Program-made: the position numbers and the translations under genes | Shown here: in pieces, positions 11,445-23,330 of the stretch | Position numbering within the stretch: position 1 is the stretch's first letter | Layout: each line of letters starts with the position of its first letter | Assembly: GCF_040939455.1 (NCBI RefSeq) | Contig: NC_134108.1 | Coordinates: 17,575,501 to 17,639,500 of the forward strand | DNA length: 64,000 bases | Direction of reading: 5' to 3' | Source of the DNA: Microcebus murinus | Taxonomy: Eukaryota > Chordata > Mammalia > Primates > Cheirogaleidae | The notes under the pieces: generated by a model | Database searches by the model: none | Told to the model about the DNA's origin: nothing | Seen by the model: the letters and a program-made list of their open reading frames with translations, nothing else

Positions 11445-11792
11445 GTAGGTACCATTCTTTTGCTTGTGGAATATAATATTTTGAGGTATTAGGAATGCAT
11501 TATTATAACAATCATTTTCTTTCATTTTTTATGTGGTAATTATTTTACACATGATCCTAGAGTTAAAAAAATTGTAAAATCTCAATGGCTATATAAACAA
11601 ACAATATTCTGAAATCCTGTCTTATGTATTCCTTATGTATTTAAAGCATAAGGCTGTCACTATCTCCATATACTTTACATTTTCAAATTCTCAGATCATT
11701 TGAAGAAGGAAAAGCAAAGGCTTCTATTAAATCACAGTAAATCACATCAGTAATGTAACTCTAAGTGCGGCACCAGAGCAGAACATACATAC

Positions 11793-12032
11793 CACTTGGA
11801 GACACAATTACTGGCTGAAGAAGTCTTTGTTCTCCCCCTGGGGGAAGGTTCAGTGCAATGACAAGCACTGTTCCTAGCGTTGTTCCAACCCATAGACAAG
11901 GGGAAGGGGATAAGTCTGCCTTTCGAGTAAAAGTTTCACAGAAATGAAGAGCAGAGATGGCCTCTCGGGACTCTTTGTCAATGCTGGTTACACTCGAACT
12001 CCGTGATCGGCTGAAGGAATTATCTTTTACAT
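11793..12032 (-). CDS. STXBP5: STXBP5 coding exon (serine-rich, then propeller strands)
   Basis: A 240-bp exon. The acceptor is aaaccatttcag and the donor is gtatgta. It reads DVKDNSFSRSRSSSVTSIDK, then ESREAISALHFCETFTRKAD, LSPSPCLWVGTTLGTVLVIA and LNLPPGGEQRLLQPVIVSPS. SRSRSSSVTS is a likely phosphorylated stretch at the end of the linker. The frame then re-enters propeller beta strands. The phase is 1-1 and the length is a multiple of three. The reading TLGTVLVIALNLPPGG was used to prefer STXBP5 over STXBP5L. Confidence 0.95.
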
Positions 12033-12164
12033 CTGAAATGGTTTAAGATGTTGCAAGATTGCTCAAGTTATAAAATAGCATATCTGGTTTTTATATAAAT
12101 TTGGTCTAACAGTTAATCTGCAAAAAAGACAAAATCTAAAGCATATTTAATTTTAATTTCCCTT

Positions 12165-12605
12165 TAGTTGATCCTTGAACAACATGGGTTTCAAGTGCTC
12201 GAGTCCACTTATACATGGATTTTCTTCTGCCTCTGCCACTCCAGAGACAACAAGACCAACTCCTCCTCTGACTCATCCACAGCCTACTGAATGTTAAGAT
12301 GACAAGGATGAAGATCTTTATGATGATCCACTTCCACTTAGTGAATAGTTAATAATGTTTTTTCTTCATTATAATTTTCTTAATAACACTTTCTTTTCTC
12401 CAGCTTACTTTATTGTAAGAATACAGTAATTTAATACATATAACATAAAATATATGTTAACAGACTGTTTATGTTATCTGTAAGGCCAGTCAACAGTAAG
12501 CTATTTGTAGTTAAGTTTTGGGGGATTCAAATATTCTATGTGGATTTTTGACTGTATGGGGGGTCAATTCCCTTAATCCCTTCATTGTGTAAGGGGTCAA
12601 CTGTA
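12165..12605 (+). mobile_element. Tigger-like TIR element (non-autonomous)
   Basis: The left end reads agttgatccttgaacaacat and the right end reads gtaaggggtcaactg, an inverted pair. TA is found at both borders. The middle has the conserved motif gcttactttattgtaagaat. The pattern is that of a short Tigger-class element. The family is inferred, not searched. Confidence 0.65.
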
Positions 12606-13229
12606 ATTGAAAAGAGAAACTATTTATTTACATGCTAATACATTTTCTCTTTTGCTTAAGAATAAAATATAAATGATCAAATCCACACTTGTCAGAACTG
12701 AGCTGGGTGTATCCCGATGAATTTTTGAATGTGTAACCCTTAGTATTCAGGCTGCTTTTCTAATCTTAGCTCTTATCACCTTCTTTCTCATGGTGCTGTT
12801 CCTTCCCTTGGTAATACAATTCCTGATTAGGTAGAGCTAGACAAATGTGGATTTTTTCAATTTTCTACATTTATAAAATGTATTTAGGAGTACTCCAATT
12901 CCATCTTCAAATTTACTATATGATGAATCTTTTATTTTTTTTAAATCTGCCCATATGAAAGCCTTTAATTAAGAAAAATTTAGCTTCTATTTTTCTTAAA
13001 TGCCAATTTAACTGTAATCAACATTCAATCCAAGGCATTTTCATCAAAATGTGTAACTGGCATCTGGTTCATACTCGTCCCTAGATATACTCCCTTTATC
13101 CAACTATGTATGTAATGATGGGCATATTTTGAAATTAAATCTCTCATCTTCAGCTACCTTCTTTGTGGCCAATCCCAAGCCTCTCTCAAGTCCTAAACGT
13201 TTTTCTCTAAAATGCTTATTGGACTTTTT

Positions 13230-14110
13230 ATCCTGTTATATCTCACTATGCAAAATCAAAACACATCATTCCCTCCAAACCATTAAATTCTTTTAATGAC
13301 ACTATTTATGGCACTCTTTATATTCTTGTAAGGAACAACACTGAGGATGAGCCACACTTTTGATTCCTCCCTTTCGATTTACCTATATACCTGATGGGAT
13401 GCCAAGCCCTGGGTATTTTATTACAACGTTTTGTTTCCTTTCTGTTACCAATCTACTCCCATTACCCTAACTTCAGGCTCTCCTCATTTACTTAGACAAT
13501 TCCCAATTGATCAGCCCAACTTCAGTCTCTCACAGTAAATTTTATAAGGTATACTTTTAATTCTGTCACCTTTATTTAAAAATTCTTCAGTGGCTCCTCT
13601 TTATCTGTTTAATCATGCTCATAATCTTACTCAAGTTTTTAAGATTCTTCATAAATTATATTTAACCTCCCCTCCTGGCCCTAACTTTTAAAGCTGACCT
13701 GCTTCATTTCATTGTGGGAAAAAAGTTGAGCTATTTGATTTTCTCCAAATATAACCTGCACTTACCTACCTTTAGGCTTTTTCTTGTGATTTCCTCATTG
13801 GTGCCCCTGCATCAGTCCTTTCTCTACCTATCAGTATTCTGCTTATTTTCCATCTCAGGTATTGTCATCTTCCTAAAGTTTCTGTTGATTCCTACAATCA
13901 TATGTAGTTTTTCTCCCCTTCGTATCACCACAGCTTTGTGTATCATGGAACTTACACTACATTTTTTCTGTAGTCATTTCTAACTTGTTTCATGCCCCAC
14001 TCTAAAGTGACTGCAAGCATCTTGAATGCAAGGACTGTGTCATTTTGACACCCTGTAAAAATTTAGCACAGTGCCTTGCATGTTAAAGATATTCAATAAA
14101 AACTTGCTAA
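13230..14110 (+). repeat. L2 LINE relic
   Basis: A long decayed L2 with typical pieces: tgtgtcattttgacaccctg, agcacagtgccttgcat and the terminal ttcaataaaaacttgctaaa. The 5' limit is vague. Confidence 0.65.
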
Positions 14111-14848
14111 AGGCAGATATACAGTTAAGAATATCTACCAATCTGTTTCTGCTGCACCATTAGGATACATTAAAATTCCCAGTAGCTCCTACGGCTCACA
14201 GCTAATAAATGACTCCTCAAATATATGCTTTCAATGCTACTGTGAAAGAAATGACTCTTCATGTTATGAAAGATTAAAAAATATGTTAAAGTCTCCTAAG
14301 TTATGTTTATTAAATAAAAAAGTATAGCCAGATCATAGTTATATCCCCCAAAAAAGCTTTTTACAATCAAATTTAGATTCATAGATTAAAGATATTCCCC
14401 CAAATAACTACATGCAACACAATTTTCATTATAGCTAGTCTCTGAAAACAATAAAATTATTAGTCATGACAAAGGCATGGGTCATTTCTAACCATAGTTT
14501 CTAAAAACATCTTTTTTTTTTTTGCCTGAGATTGCATTTCCTGTTACAGATTACGATATAGCAGAAAAGAACTTCTTACTGTAAATGAAACAACTTTCCA
14601 TAATTAATACTTCATTACTGGATGAGTTTGTAATATGATATTGATTACAAATATTTATTAACTCTTCATAGTTTCCAAAGTTATTTTAGTAAAATAACAA
14701 AAATTTTAAATTTATTTTCCAATGGCAAATGTATTTTTTACTTAAATAAAGCACATACATATAAGACAAATGGACATTATATTTTCAGTTGTGATCTAGT
14801 AATAACAATAGAAAACAATGATACAAGAAAATGTAATAATATAAATCT

Positions 14849-15155
14849 CTTTTTCTTTTCCTTTTCTTTTGAGACAGGGTCTCGCTCTGTAACCCAGGCT
14901 GGAGTGCAGTGGCACAATCATAGCTCACTGTAACCTCGAACTCTTGGGTTCAAGTAATCCTTCTGCCTCAGCCTCCTAAGTAGTTGGGACTACACATACA
15001 TGCTACCATGCCTGGATAATTTTTAAAATTTTTTTGTAGAGATGAGATCTCGCTATGTTGCCCAGGATGGTCTCAAACTTCTGGCCTCAAGTGCTCTTCC
15101 TGCCTTGGCCTCCCAAAGTGCTGGGATTACAGGCATGAGCCACTGTTCCTGGCTG
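14849..15155 (-). mobile_element. AluJ-type Alu
   Basis: An antisense full-length Alu: T-rich head, gagacagggtctcgctctgt, then cccaaagtgctgggattaca and an end ggctgg. It has the old-type linker without the lemur-specific insertion. Confidence 0.93.
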
Positions 15156-15629
15156 GTAATGCAAATTTTAATGTAAATTAACATGTAGAAAAACTCTTAC
15201 TGATAATTCTTAAAATTAAAACAGGTAATTCACAACAACCTATACTTTAAATGTTAATTCAGAGATTAAATAAACAGTGTTTTAATTTAATGGGTTAATT
15301 GAACTATATAAAATTCATAAACTGTAACTGGGTTTTTATTGTATGACTTATCTATAAAAATTAGATTACCAAAGAAACTCCTAAGGCTAGATGAATATGG
15401 AAAACTGGACTGAACAAGAATCTAGTTTGAAATTGATAGATAGGCTGCTTATTTTATTATCTGCCCATAACTGTTTGAAAAAGTCAGAATTTTCAACAAT
15501 TTATGAATTATACCTTCCCTTTACTTCTAGTTGGTCAGGCATTGTGGGTCTCTTGTGGATTGATTTTTAGAAATTGGATAGCTAAACAAATGGGATAGAA
15601 TGTTTAATTTTAGTAGTTCTAGTAATAAG

Positions 15630-15870
15630 AGCAGAAATGAAAATAGCTATCACTAAAGCAAGGCCTACCATGTGCCAGGCACTATCATAATACTTTACAT
15701 TTATCATTTTATTGAATGTACATAACTATCTTGAAAAGTTTTATCATTACAATTTAACAAATAATAGAGGCTCAGAGAGGTTAAGCGACTTGCCTTAATG
15801 ACAAAGTTAGTAAACGGTAGAGTCAGGATTTGTATTCGTGTCTAAGTCTAAAACTTTCCGTTAGGCAACT
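15630..15870 (+). repeat. MIR SINE relic
   Basis: It includes catgtgccaggcactatcat, then aggctcagagaggttaagcg and acttgcctt, the MIR core and tail signature. Confidence 0.85.
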
Positions 15871-18068
15871 CCAGATAGCTACTATCACCAGTATCATAGA
15901 GTTGGAAGGTTACGGTTAGTTCTGAGCATTAAAGTTCAGATTTTAGATGTCAGAGAAGTACTTGAATATGCAATCTTTCTGGCAGATCTAAATTCAGATA
16001 AAACTGCCATTAATACCTCCATCCAGTTCTGATATAATGATGTCATAATATCATTGCTTTCATGCTACTCTCTAAATATCTAGAACATTCTATTTGCATG
16101 TTCTTCCCCACATAAAGCCCTACACAACAAAATTCTGTATACTCAAATCAAAACATAATGCCAAGAGATGAATTTGCTCAGGGTAAAAATCAGCACAAGA
16201 AACTAATTCACATCAAGTTATATAATAGGTTGATGTTTGTCTCCTATGGGTGACACTTGAAAAGTTACAACAGAAGTATAACAGCATCAGCCAAGTGGTT
16301 CTTCATGTGGGTCACGGGATCCAGGATGGTGAAGCTATAGTAAAAGTGCAGTGCCACACAATTTCCCATAAGCAAGAATGAATTCTATTCACAGAAGCTT
16401 CCAGAGTTGCAGGACAGGCCAAAAACCTCAGCTGCTTTAACATCTGGCCATTTGAAACTCTCAATATAGTTGGGGATTTTTCTCTATAGCCTGCCTGACC
16501 AGTGTATAACTAAATAGCAGCCAAGAATTGCCACTAAAAAGTACTCCAGTACACTAAACACTTGAGGGAAATTACTTAAGCAATGTAGATAATTAATCAT
16601 AAATTATAGTTGGCTTAGGGCATTAAAATACATGGGCATGCTATCTAAACTGTAAACTGAATTAAAACAACATGTAAAAGCATGGAATACACTCTTTGAT
16701 TAAATTACTTACATGTTTTATAAATGTGAGTATTCTTTTAAGAAATAATTGGTTACAATATTTTTACAATTTTCAAATTACTTCTAAATGTGTTTACTCA
16801 GATTTTTAAGATACTAAAAGACACAAAACCAGTTTAACTAGTGGTATTTAATGTTACTAAAATCATGGGCCTCTTTGAGAGTCTGATGAAAACTCTGTAT
16901 CCTCTCCTAGGGAACGAATGCACAATGTAAGCCTCAGATATATTTCGGTTCAAATTCTGTCTTGCATTTTTTTTAGTAAAGGGAATTATGCCCTTCTCAA
17001 AATGTATGCTATCCTATATTCTATGATTAATTCCTCTTCCCTTACATTAATGATATTTTAGAGTTCTACTAAGTTGTTTTTCCCGTGAATGGAACTTTCA
17101 ACTGATGACAGTGTAATACATTATATGCTTACTCTTTCATAATCATATGCTTTCTATCGATATAACTGAGGTAAGACTATGATTTGGAAATGCTAAAATT
17201 TGTATTTTTAAATGGACTAACTTATGTTTGTAGTATCCGTAAAAAAGTAAAAAAATCTAGAGACTAAACAGTGGGAAGGCAAGAGGCGTGGGCAAATGCA
17301 AGAGACAAAAATCTAGTTATCTCTAAGATGAGGTGGGTGAAATCATTAAGCAGTTAAACTTCTTATTCAGTTAAAGGTGATATAAATTTCTGAAATAAAA
17401 AATGAATTTAAGAAAATATTTTATTTTATATATTACAAAAAGTCTTATTTATCTTTACTGACATGCCATCTCATTTATCCCTACTCAGGAGCTGTGTTTG
17501 AGCTGGATATAAAGCAAAATGAATGAGTGAATACATTCATCCTGCTTTCCTAATAAATGAGCTGCATAGAAAGTGCTATGGAAGAAAGTTCCCAACTTAT
17601 TATCATCTAAAGTCAGTAATGAATCTTGATATGAGAGATTTACTATAATATATAAAACTAGTAATTTATTTTTAAAATATTAAATTAGTATGAAAATAAT
17701 TTTATAAATCATAAAATTTCAAATTTCAGATGGTTAAATGGGATATAACAACTTTTAATAAAAATTAATCTGAAGTTGCGCACATTTAATTGTATACTAA
17801 ATTCTGTTTAGTATAAAGTATCAGAGGGTTGAGAAAATATATTATTTTGGTTTGCTTGGATTTGTATTATAATTGACTTTTATGATTTACATATAGCATT
17901 CTAAAGGCTATTCCAGAAGATGTTTAATCTTTAAATATCTTAGTCATTTTAAACTTGATTTCTGATGAAGATCTAGCTTATAGTAATTTAAATCTTCTGA
18001 CTTCCTTATTTGTCTTCTATTATAGGGAGGTTAATTACGTTGAATATCTATTTATTTATTTTACTTAC

Positions 18069-18119
18069 CTAAATCAGGCTTTAGGTCAGTAGGCAAGCTT
18101 AACTTCCTTGACATCTTTG
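18069..18119 (-). CDS. STXBP5: STXBP5 alternative exon distinguishing m and s forms (KMSRKLSLPTDLKPDL)
   Basis: A 51-bp exon. The acceptor is tatttttcag and the donor is gtaagt. It reads KMSRKLSLPTDLKPDL. Its 17 codons equal the known difference between m-tomosyn (about 1116 aa) and s-tomosyn (about 1099 aa), so it is the exon skipped in the s form. The phase is 1-1. RKLSLP is a basophilic kinase-like motif, by inference. A perfect 21-bp hairpin lies 108 nt upstream in the intron (18228-18274). Confidence 0.93.
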
Positions 18120-18227
18120 CTGAAAAATAAAACGCATTTTTACAATTCTGAAGAATATGTGATTCATACTTATTGACATCAACTGATTTTCAAGATAGAA
18201 GTGAATACTTTTAGTACTAAATCTTAG

Positions 18228-18274
18228 TACTTATATTTAATTATCCTAGACTTTAGGATAATTAAATATAAGTA
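18228..18274. repeat. Perfect 21-bp inverted repeat (hairpin)
   Basis: The left arm at 18228-18248 begins tacttatatttaatt and ends atccta. The right arm at 18254-18274 is its exact complement. The loop is five bases. In the STXBP5 transcript it would form a stable AU-rich hairpin 108 nt upstream of the 51-bp alternative exon. It does not match a named element that I recognise. Confidence 0.95.
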
Positions 18275-19505
18275 ATAGTAGAGGTGAAAGTAAACCTTAC
18301 TTTCAACTTTTTAAAAAGTTTATACTTACTTGATGTAATATCTTTTTGTACTTGAAGCTCTCACTTCAAGGAAGCCTTTTAAATTCTAACTTAATTGTTT
18401 CTTAGGCTGACAGGAAAGGGTTAGGTTTTTCTAAAAGAAAAGTCATTCCTCAGAATAAACGTGTTGTAGGTAAGGACAGCAGAAGCAGAAGACTGGGTTT
18501 GGGTAAGTGACATAAAATCTTTCCAGCTCATCATTTTCATAGCTATTAGGCTTATTATTTTTAAAGGTAATTTCTAGATTATAGGACAAACCTGTATCTA
18601 TGATCAAATTAAAGTATTTGATTACATCATAGAAATATCTGACTCAGCCATGACTTGTTATAACACTCCTATTTATATTATAGTGGGAAAAAAATCATGC
18701 ATAATGTAAAACTATAGTATTTACATAAAATGTAAACTACAGGTATTTTTATGTAGTATTAGAAAAATAAAAAAGCTGATGCATAAAATTGCTAGAATTC
18801 ACTTTCCACCCTCAAAATCAGTTACTGCCTTAATGTAGCCAGTGATTTAAAGTTAGGAGTTGTTCAGATGTATTTATTATGTTAGTGGTAGTGCATGCGT
18901 AACACAATAGTGCTTCCTATGCAAAATTCTGAAAAAGCATTTGTTAATACATGAAAGCATATATTGGGGTTAAACTTTGGACTGTTAGGAGATATTTAAA
19001 GCACAGACCCTGCTAGTCCATAAGGGCGCCATGTAAACAAAGAGAAATCCAGTCATAGTACATAACTTCCACATCTAAAAAAATGACAAATCCAGTGTTA
19101 GGAAAGAGTCATTTTCACTGACTTATTTTGAATTAAAAGATAAAATATAACACAAAATGAAACAGACAAAATCTGCAGTTAGTTGCCTCACATAAATGAT
19201 TGCTATTGTGTTTGACATCCAATACCCTCAAAATTGGAAGATAATTATACCCTGAAAACAGGTCTGAAAAAGGCAGTATTAAACACTTTGAAAGAATTCA
19301 GAGGTTTTCATCACATATCATAGGTATAATATACAGACTGATAAGTGATATCTTTACAATGGGCAATGATATCTGAAGTAAAAAATCAATCTGGTACAGC
19401 CTAAAGATATTCACAGAATCAGATGAGATGGACGCTGTCTCTATAGACCCCACTACTCTAATTTGATCAAGTTATTCTAAGTCTTTGGGACCTGTGCTTT
19501 TTGAA

Positions 19506-19660
19506 TTTGACTTGTCACATCAGTTACCTGGAGATGTTAAAATGCACATTCTGATTCTGTACTGCTAGACTAAGGCTTAAGAGACTTTTCTAACATTATC
19601 CCAGTAGACACTGATGTTGCTGGTCTGTGATGTTGCTGGTCTTTAGACTATAAGCAACTT
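19506..19660 (+). repeat. MER20-like DNA element fragment
   Basis: Contains agttacctggagatgttaaa, atgcacattctgattctgta and gatgttgctggtctgtg, typical of a MER20-like hAT relic. Family naming is by eye. Confidence 0.5.
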
Positions 19661-19764
19661 CAGGATAGTAACCAAGACAAATCCACGAATCCCGGTATGT
19701 ATATATTGTTAAGCCACAAAAAACATTTCTTAAACAAGCTTCAATATCTAACTTATAAAATGTG

Positions 19765-19985
19765 GAAGCGTAAAGTATAGTGGTTAGGACTTGGTTTGGA
19801 ATCAGGAAAGACCTGGATTCGAATCTACTTCAATTACTATGTGTGTAACCTTAGGCCAATCACTGTGCCTGTCTGAATTTCAAATTTCCAGATAGATAGT
19901 TGTGTTTATTCAATAAGATCATGTAAGCAAAGAACTGAGTATAATAACACCTGGCACATAGCATGAGTTAATAAATATTATTTAT
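19765..19985 (+). repeat. MIR SINE relic
   Basis: It shows agtggttaggacttggtttg, gacctggattcgaatctact, a middle acct-aggcca block and the tail cacctggcacatagcat. It is a nearly complete MIR. Confidence 0.85.
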
Positions 19986-20515
19986 TATTAATAAAATGAG
20001 AATATGACTTTTTGTAAACTGTAAAACACTATATAGATGAGCTATTACTACACTTGCAAATAACCTAATGTTCCTTCACTCTAATTCTATGGCAATATTC
20101 TAAGTAACTCAAAAAAGAAAATAAAAAAAACTTTAGGACAAATGTATAGAATGGCATATACCACTATAGCTCAAACTTTCAAGTTAATTTCAAAAACAAA
20201 ATTCAACATATAGCTAAACATAACAAAGAGAAATAACCTGAGTAATTTACAAGTAACAAGTTTGTCTCTCTTTAAGTTAATAACTTAAAATATGTTAAAT
20301 ATTTTATCGGTTAGAAATATTTCTGAGGCTTTCATTCAGTAACAGTATGTTTCTGCCAAAAAGTTTTTCTCATACAAAATTTCCTTCTGAATTTTATAAG
20401 TGTATGCTTTTGATCTTCCTTAGGATTTCTATTAGAAATAATTTTATATAACCTTAAATATTCTTAAAGATTTAAGTCAATCTTATAGAATAAAAGTTTT
20501 TGTCTAGCACTATAT

Positions 20516-20849
20516 ATTTTTTTTTTTTTTTTGAGACAGAGTCTCACTTTGTTGCCTAGGCTAGAGTGAGTGCCGTGGCGTCAGCCTAGCTCACAGCAAC
20601 CTCAGACTCCTGGGCTCAAGCGATCCTTCTTCTCAGCCTCCCAAGTAGCTGGGACTACAGGCATGCGCCATCATGCCCGGCTAATTTTTTCTATATATAT
20701 TAGTTGGCCAATTAGTTTCTTTCTATTTATAGTAGAGACGGGGTCTCGCTCTTGCTCAGGCTGGTTTTGAACTCCCGACCTCGAGCAATCCGCCTGCCTC
20801 GGCCTCCCAGAGAGCTAGGATTACAGGCGTGAGCCACCGCGCCCGGCCC
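20516..20849 (-). mobile_element. Strepsirrhine-type Alu
   Basis: An antisense full-length Alu with the lemur-type features tatattagttggccaattag and gccgtggcgtcagcctagct. A 15-bp target-site duplication tgtctagcactatat occurs at 20501-20515 and 20850-20864. This places the insertion late enough that the duplication is still perfect. Confidence 0.97.
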
Positions 20850-21689
20850 TGTCTAGCACTATATTTAACTTAATATGTAAAAGTACTTAATATAACTAAC
20901 CAGCTTTCAAATAATTCTTCATTTTGTCTAATGTCAACATTTTATTAGTACTGAGAGGTTACAACCACATATAAAACGGCTATGATTGTTGAATACAGCA
21001 ATTTTACTATAAATGTCACAAAATTTTTAATTATGTAGTCTATTAGTTATTTCCTTCTGAGACACTCTGCAATTGGATATCCTCAGCCTTGCCACCACTT
21101 AACCATAGTGTTCGAGTGACTGATATTTAAAGCTATACTACTTAATTACATTTGGATATAATTTTAAGCAAATGTCCTTGAATTTGCTTAAAAGAACTTG
21201 AAATGAGAAATAACACTAGAAGGGTTAAGCTTTATTATTTTGTGTTAATTCTAGCTATCAAGTAATATTTAGAATACAGAACTAAGAGTTTCCCTGAGCA
21301 GGGAAAAATTTTTGTTACATGTGAAGGTACAGACTGGGACAGAAGGATATTTATTCATATATTAAATATTTATTGGGCACAAGCCAGCAATGTGCCAGAG
21401 GCAGGGAAACACTTCCTGGCCCCCAGAAACTCACAGTCAATGAGAGGAAACAAATAACTCCAATGCAATATAGCGAGTACTAATCACACAGGCAAGCACA
21501 AGGTGCTGACTGGAATACATTGGATTTATACCTATCTCAGTCTGGAACACGTATCTAAGACTGTGGGATGTAGAGGCAAAGTCAACAAGAGACTCTGTAC
21601 ATTTTCACAAGGCAAAGTATTTCCCATTTTTGTTGTTGTTGTTGACAATGTATTTTCTTTTGATATAAAAATTTACACTCAAATGCAGA

Positions 21690-22500
21690 AATCTTAAATG
21701 TATATTCACTGAGTTTTGACAATATATACACCTGTGTAACTCAAATCCTTAGTAAAATATATAGCATTACTATTCACCCCACAAAGGTTATATACATACA
21801 CTCCTTCCCAATCAATCTCTGCCCCATCCCCGGAAATAACCACTACTCTGAAGCTTTTTCCCCATCGATCAGTTCTGCCTGTTCTACAACTTCATATCGA
21901 TGAAATCACAATATGAACTCCTGTGTAAGTTGTCTTTCGCAGGATAACCCTTTATAGCTTCTTATCAAAAACAGTTGAAAGCTTACATCCTTTTTTCAAT
22001 GCACAGAGTGAGAATGAAAAAATAAAGATACTTTCTTAATTAAGATTCAGAGGCAATATCGGATTTACATTTTCTTACTGTTCTCCACAACTTTTGCATT
22101 TTTATCTTTAAGTTTCTCTGAATTATGTGTTCTTTATAGCATATTTGGAAAAAAAAATCAAGAAATAGAAAAAAAAGGTCATAATGCCCATAGTCAGAAG
22201 TAACATTTTTTCCTATTACTTTTTAAAATCCATTTTTCTTTATACGGTTTAGACCAACTAAAATATACAAATATGTATCCTGCTCCTTTTCACTATTAAG
22301 ACAAACATTTTCTTACTCATTAACTGTTACTGTATTTTAATAGCTGCATATTTATTTATATGATGAACACATAAAACATTTCACTATTTTTTCCAGTTTT
22401 TCAATATACACAGTAATAAAAAATGTGGTACATAAATATTTGCATACATTTTGTATTATTTCCTTAGGACAGAGTTCTACAGGGGAAAATTAATGCCAAT
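21690..22500 (+). repeat. L1M-type sequence (probable)
   Basis: It includes ataaccactactctgaagct, tgcctgttctacaacttcat and tatagcttct-like blocks known from old L1M 3' untranslated regions. There is no coding frame, and the boundaries are uncertain. Confidence 0.45.
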
Positions 22501-23114
22501 CCCTGAGGTGTTCTAAAATATGTCTTTAATTAGTATTTTTTAAAGAGCATATTTCAAAAATTTCTGTTCTGATGAAAACAAAGAGAAACATGCATAACTT
22601 TGGCAAAATGTTAACGTTCTAGCTCACAACTATGTCCCCTCAAAACTCAAGAAATTGCTCCAATTTTTTATTGTATTGAGTGCAGCTGAAATCTGAAGCC
22701 AGACAGATTATCCCCTCCCTGTGAATGTTAACTTGTCTATTTTGCATGGATACTTTTGGTGGGGCTGGAGCAGGAAACAATAGGACAAAGGAGATGAGAG
22801 GAGAGGAAGAGAGGGAAAGGATTTAAATCCGAGGATGTGTCTGTAAAGAGTTTCTTTAACTTGAATGAAGAGGCTTCTATCTAAATGCTTGCTGACAAAA
22901 CTGCATATTACAATCATAATTTGCACATAGGTTTAGTGTGGCTGTATGTTTAAATGGATTTAAAGCTCAACATCAGCCTTTCTACCATGGCTTCTCTGCT
23001 TGTTGAGTTATTTTCCTTCAGTACTTAATTGCATACATTTCATCATGAGGTGTTTTTCAAATTAGTATTATATTCCTTGGCTCCTTTCATGGCTAGAAGT
23101 GTCTGCCTATTGTC

Positions 23115-23330
23115 TTTATATTTGAAAATTGTTTACCCATTTACCTCTATTATATATCTGTTTTCTCTTTCATTGATATTTGCTTTTTGGTATTTCATTC
23201 CTTCTACTAACTTGGGGTTTAATTTGCTCTTCCTCTAACTTATGATGAAAACTTGACATCATTGGGTTAAACCGGTTCTTTTTTCTAATATAAACATTTA
23301 AAGTATGAATTTCTCAGGACCTGGTTTTAA
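23115..23330 (-). repeat. L1 ORF2 fragment
   Basis: The plus strand reads as antisense L1 ORF2, for example catttacctctattatatatc and the block ggggtttaatttgctcttcc. The following 23330-24060 may be L1 3' sequence but I cannot confirm it. Confidence 0.5.

Larger units (their letters stand above)
9102..11792 (-). other. STXBP5: STXBP5 intron with two DNA-transposon relics
   Basis: A 2691-bp intron. It contains a hAT-like relic (9488-9786), a palindromic DNA element (9829-10032), L1M-like sequence (about 10700-10960) and a 37-bp-period partial duplication (11383-11444). The rest is AT-rich with nothing named. Confidence 0.8.
12033..18068 (-). other. STXBP5: STXBP5 intron with Tigger-like, L2, Alu and MIR
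   Basis: A 6036-bp intron. It contains a TIR-bounded DNA transposon (12165-12605), L2 (13230-14110), an AluJ (14849-15155) and MIR (15630-15870). The stretches 14115-14840 and 15880-18068 are AT-rich and without recognised elements. Confidence 0.8.

Noticed and set aside
13714..13983. 89-codon hydrophobic open frame
   Set aside because: It lies within an L2 relic; the hydrophobicity reflects T-rich codons.
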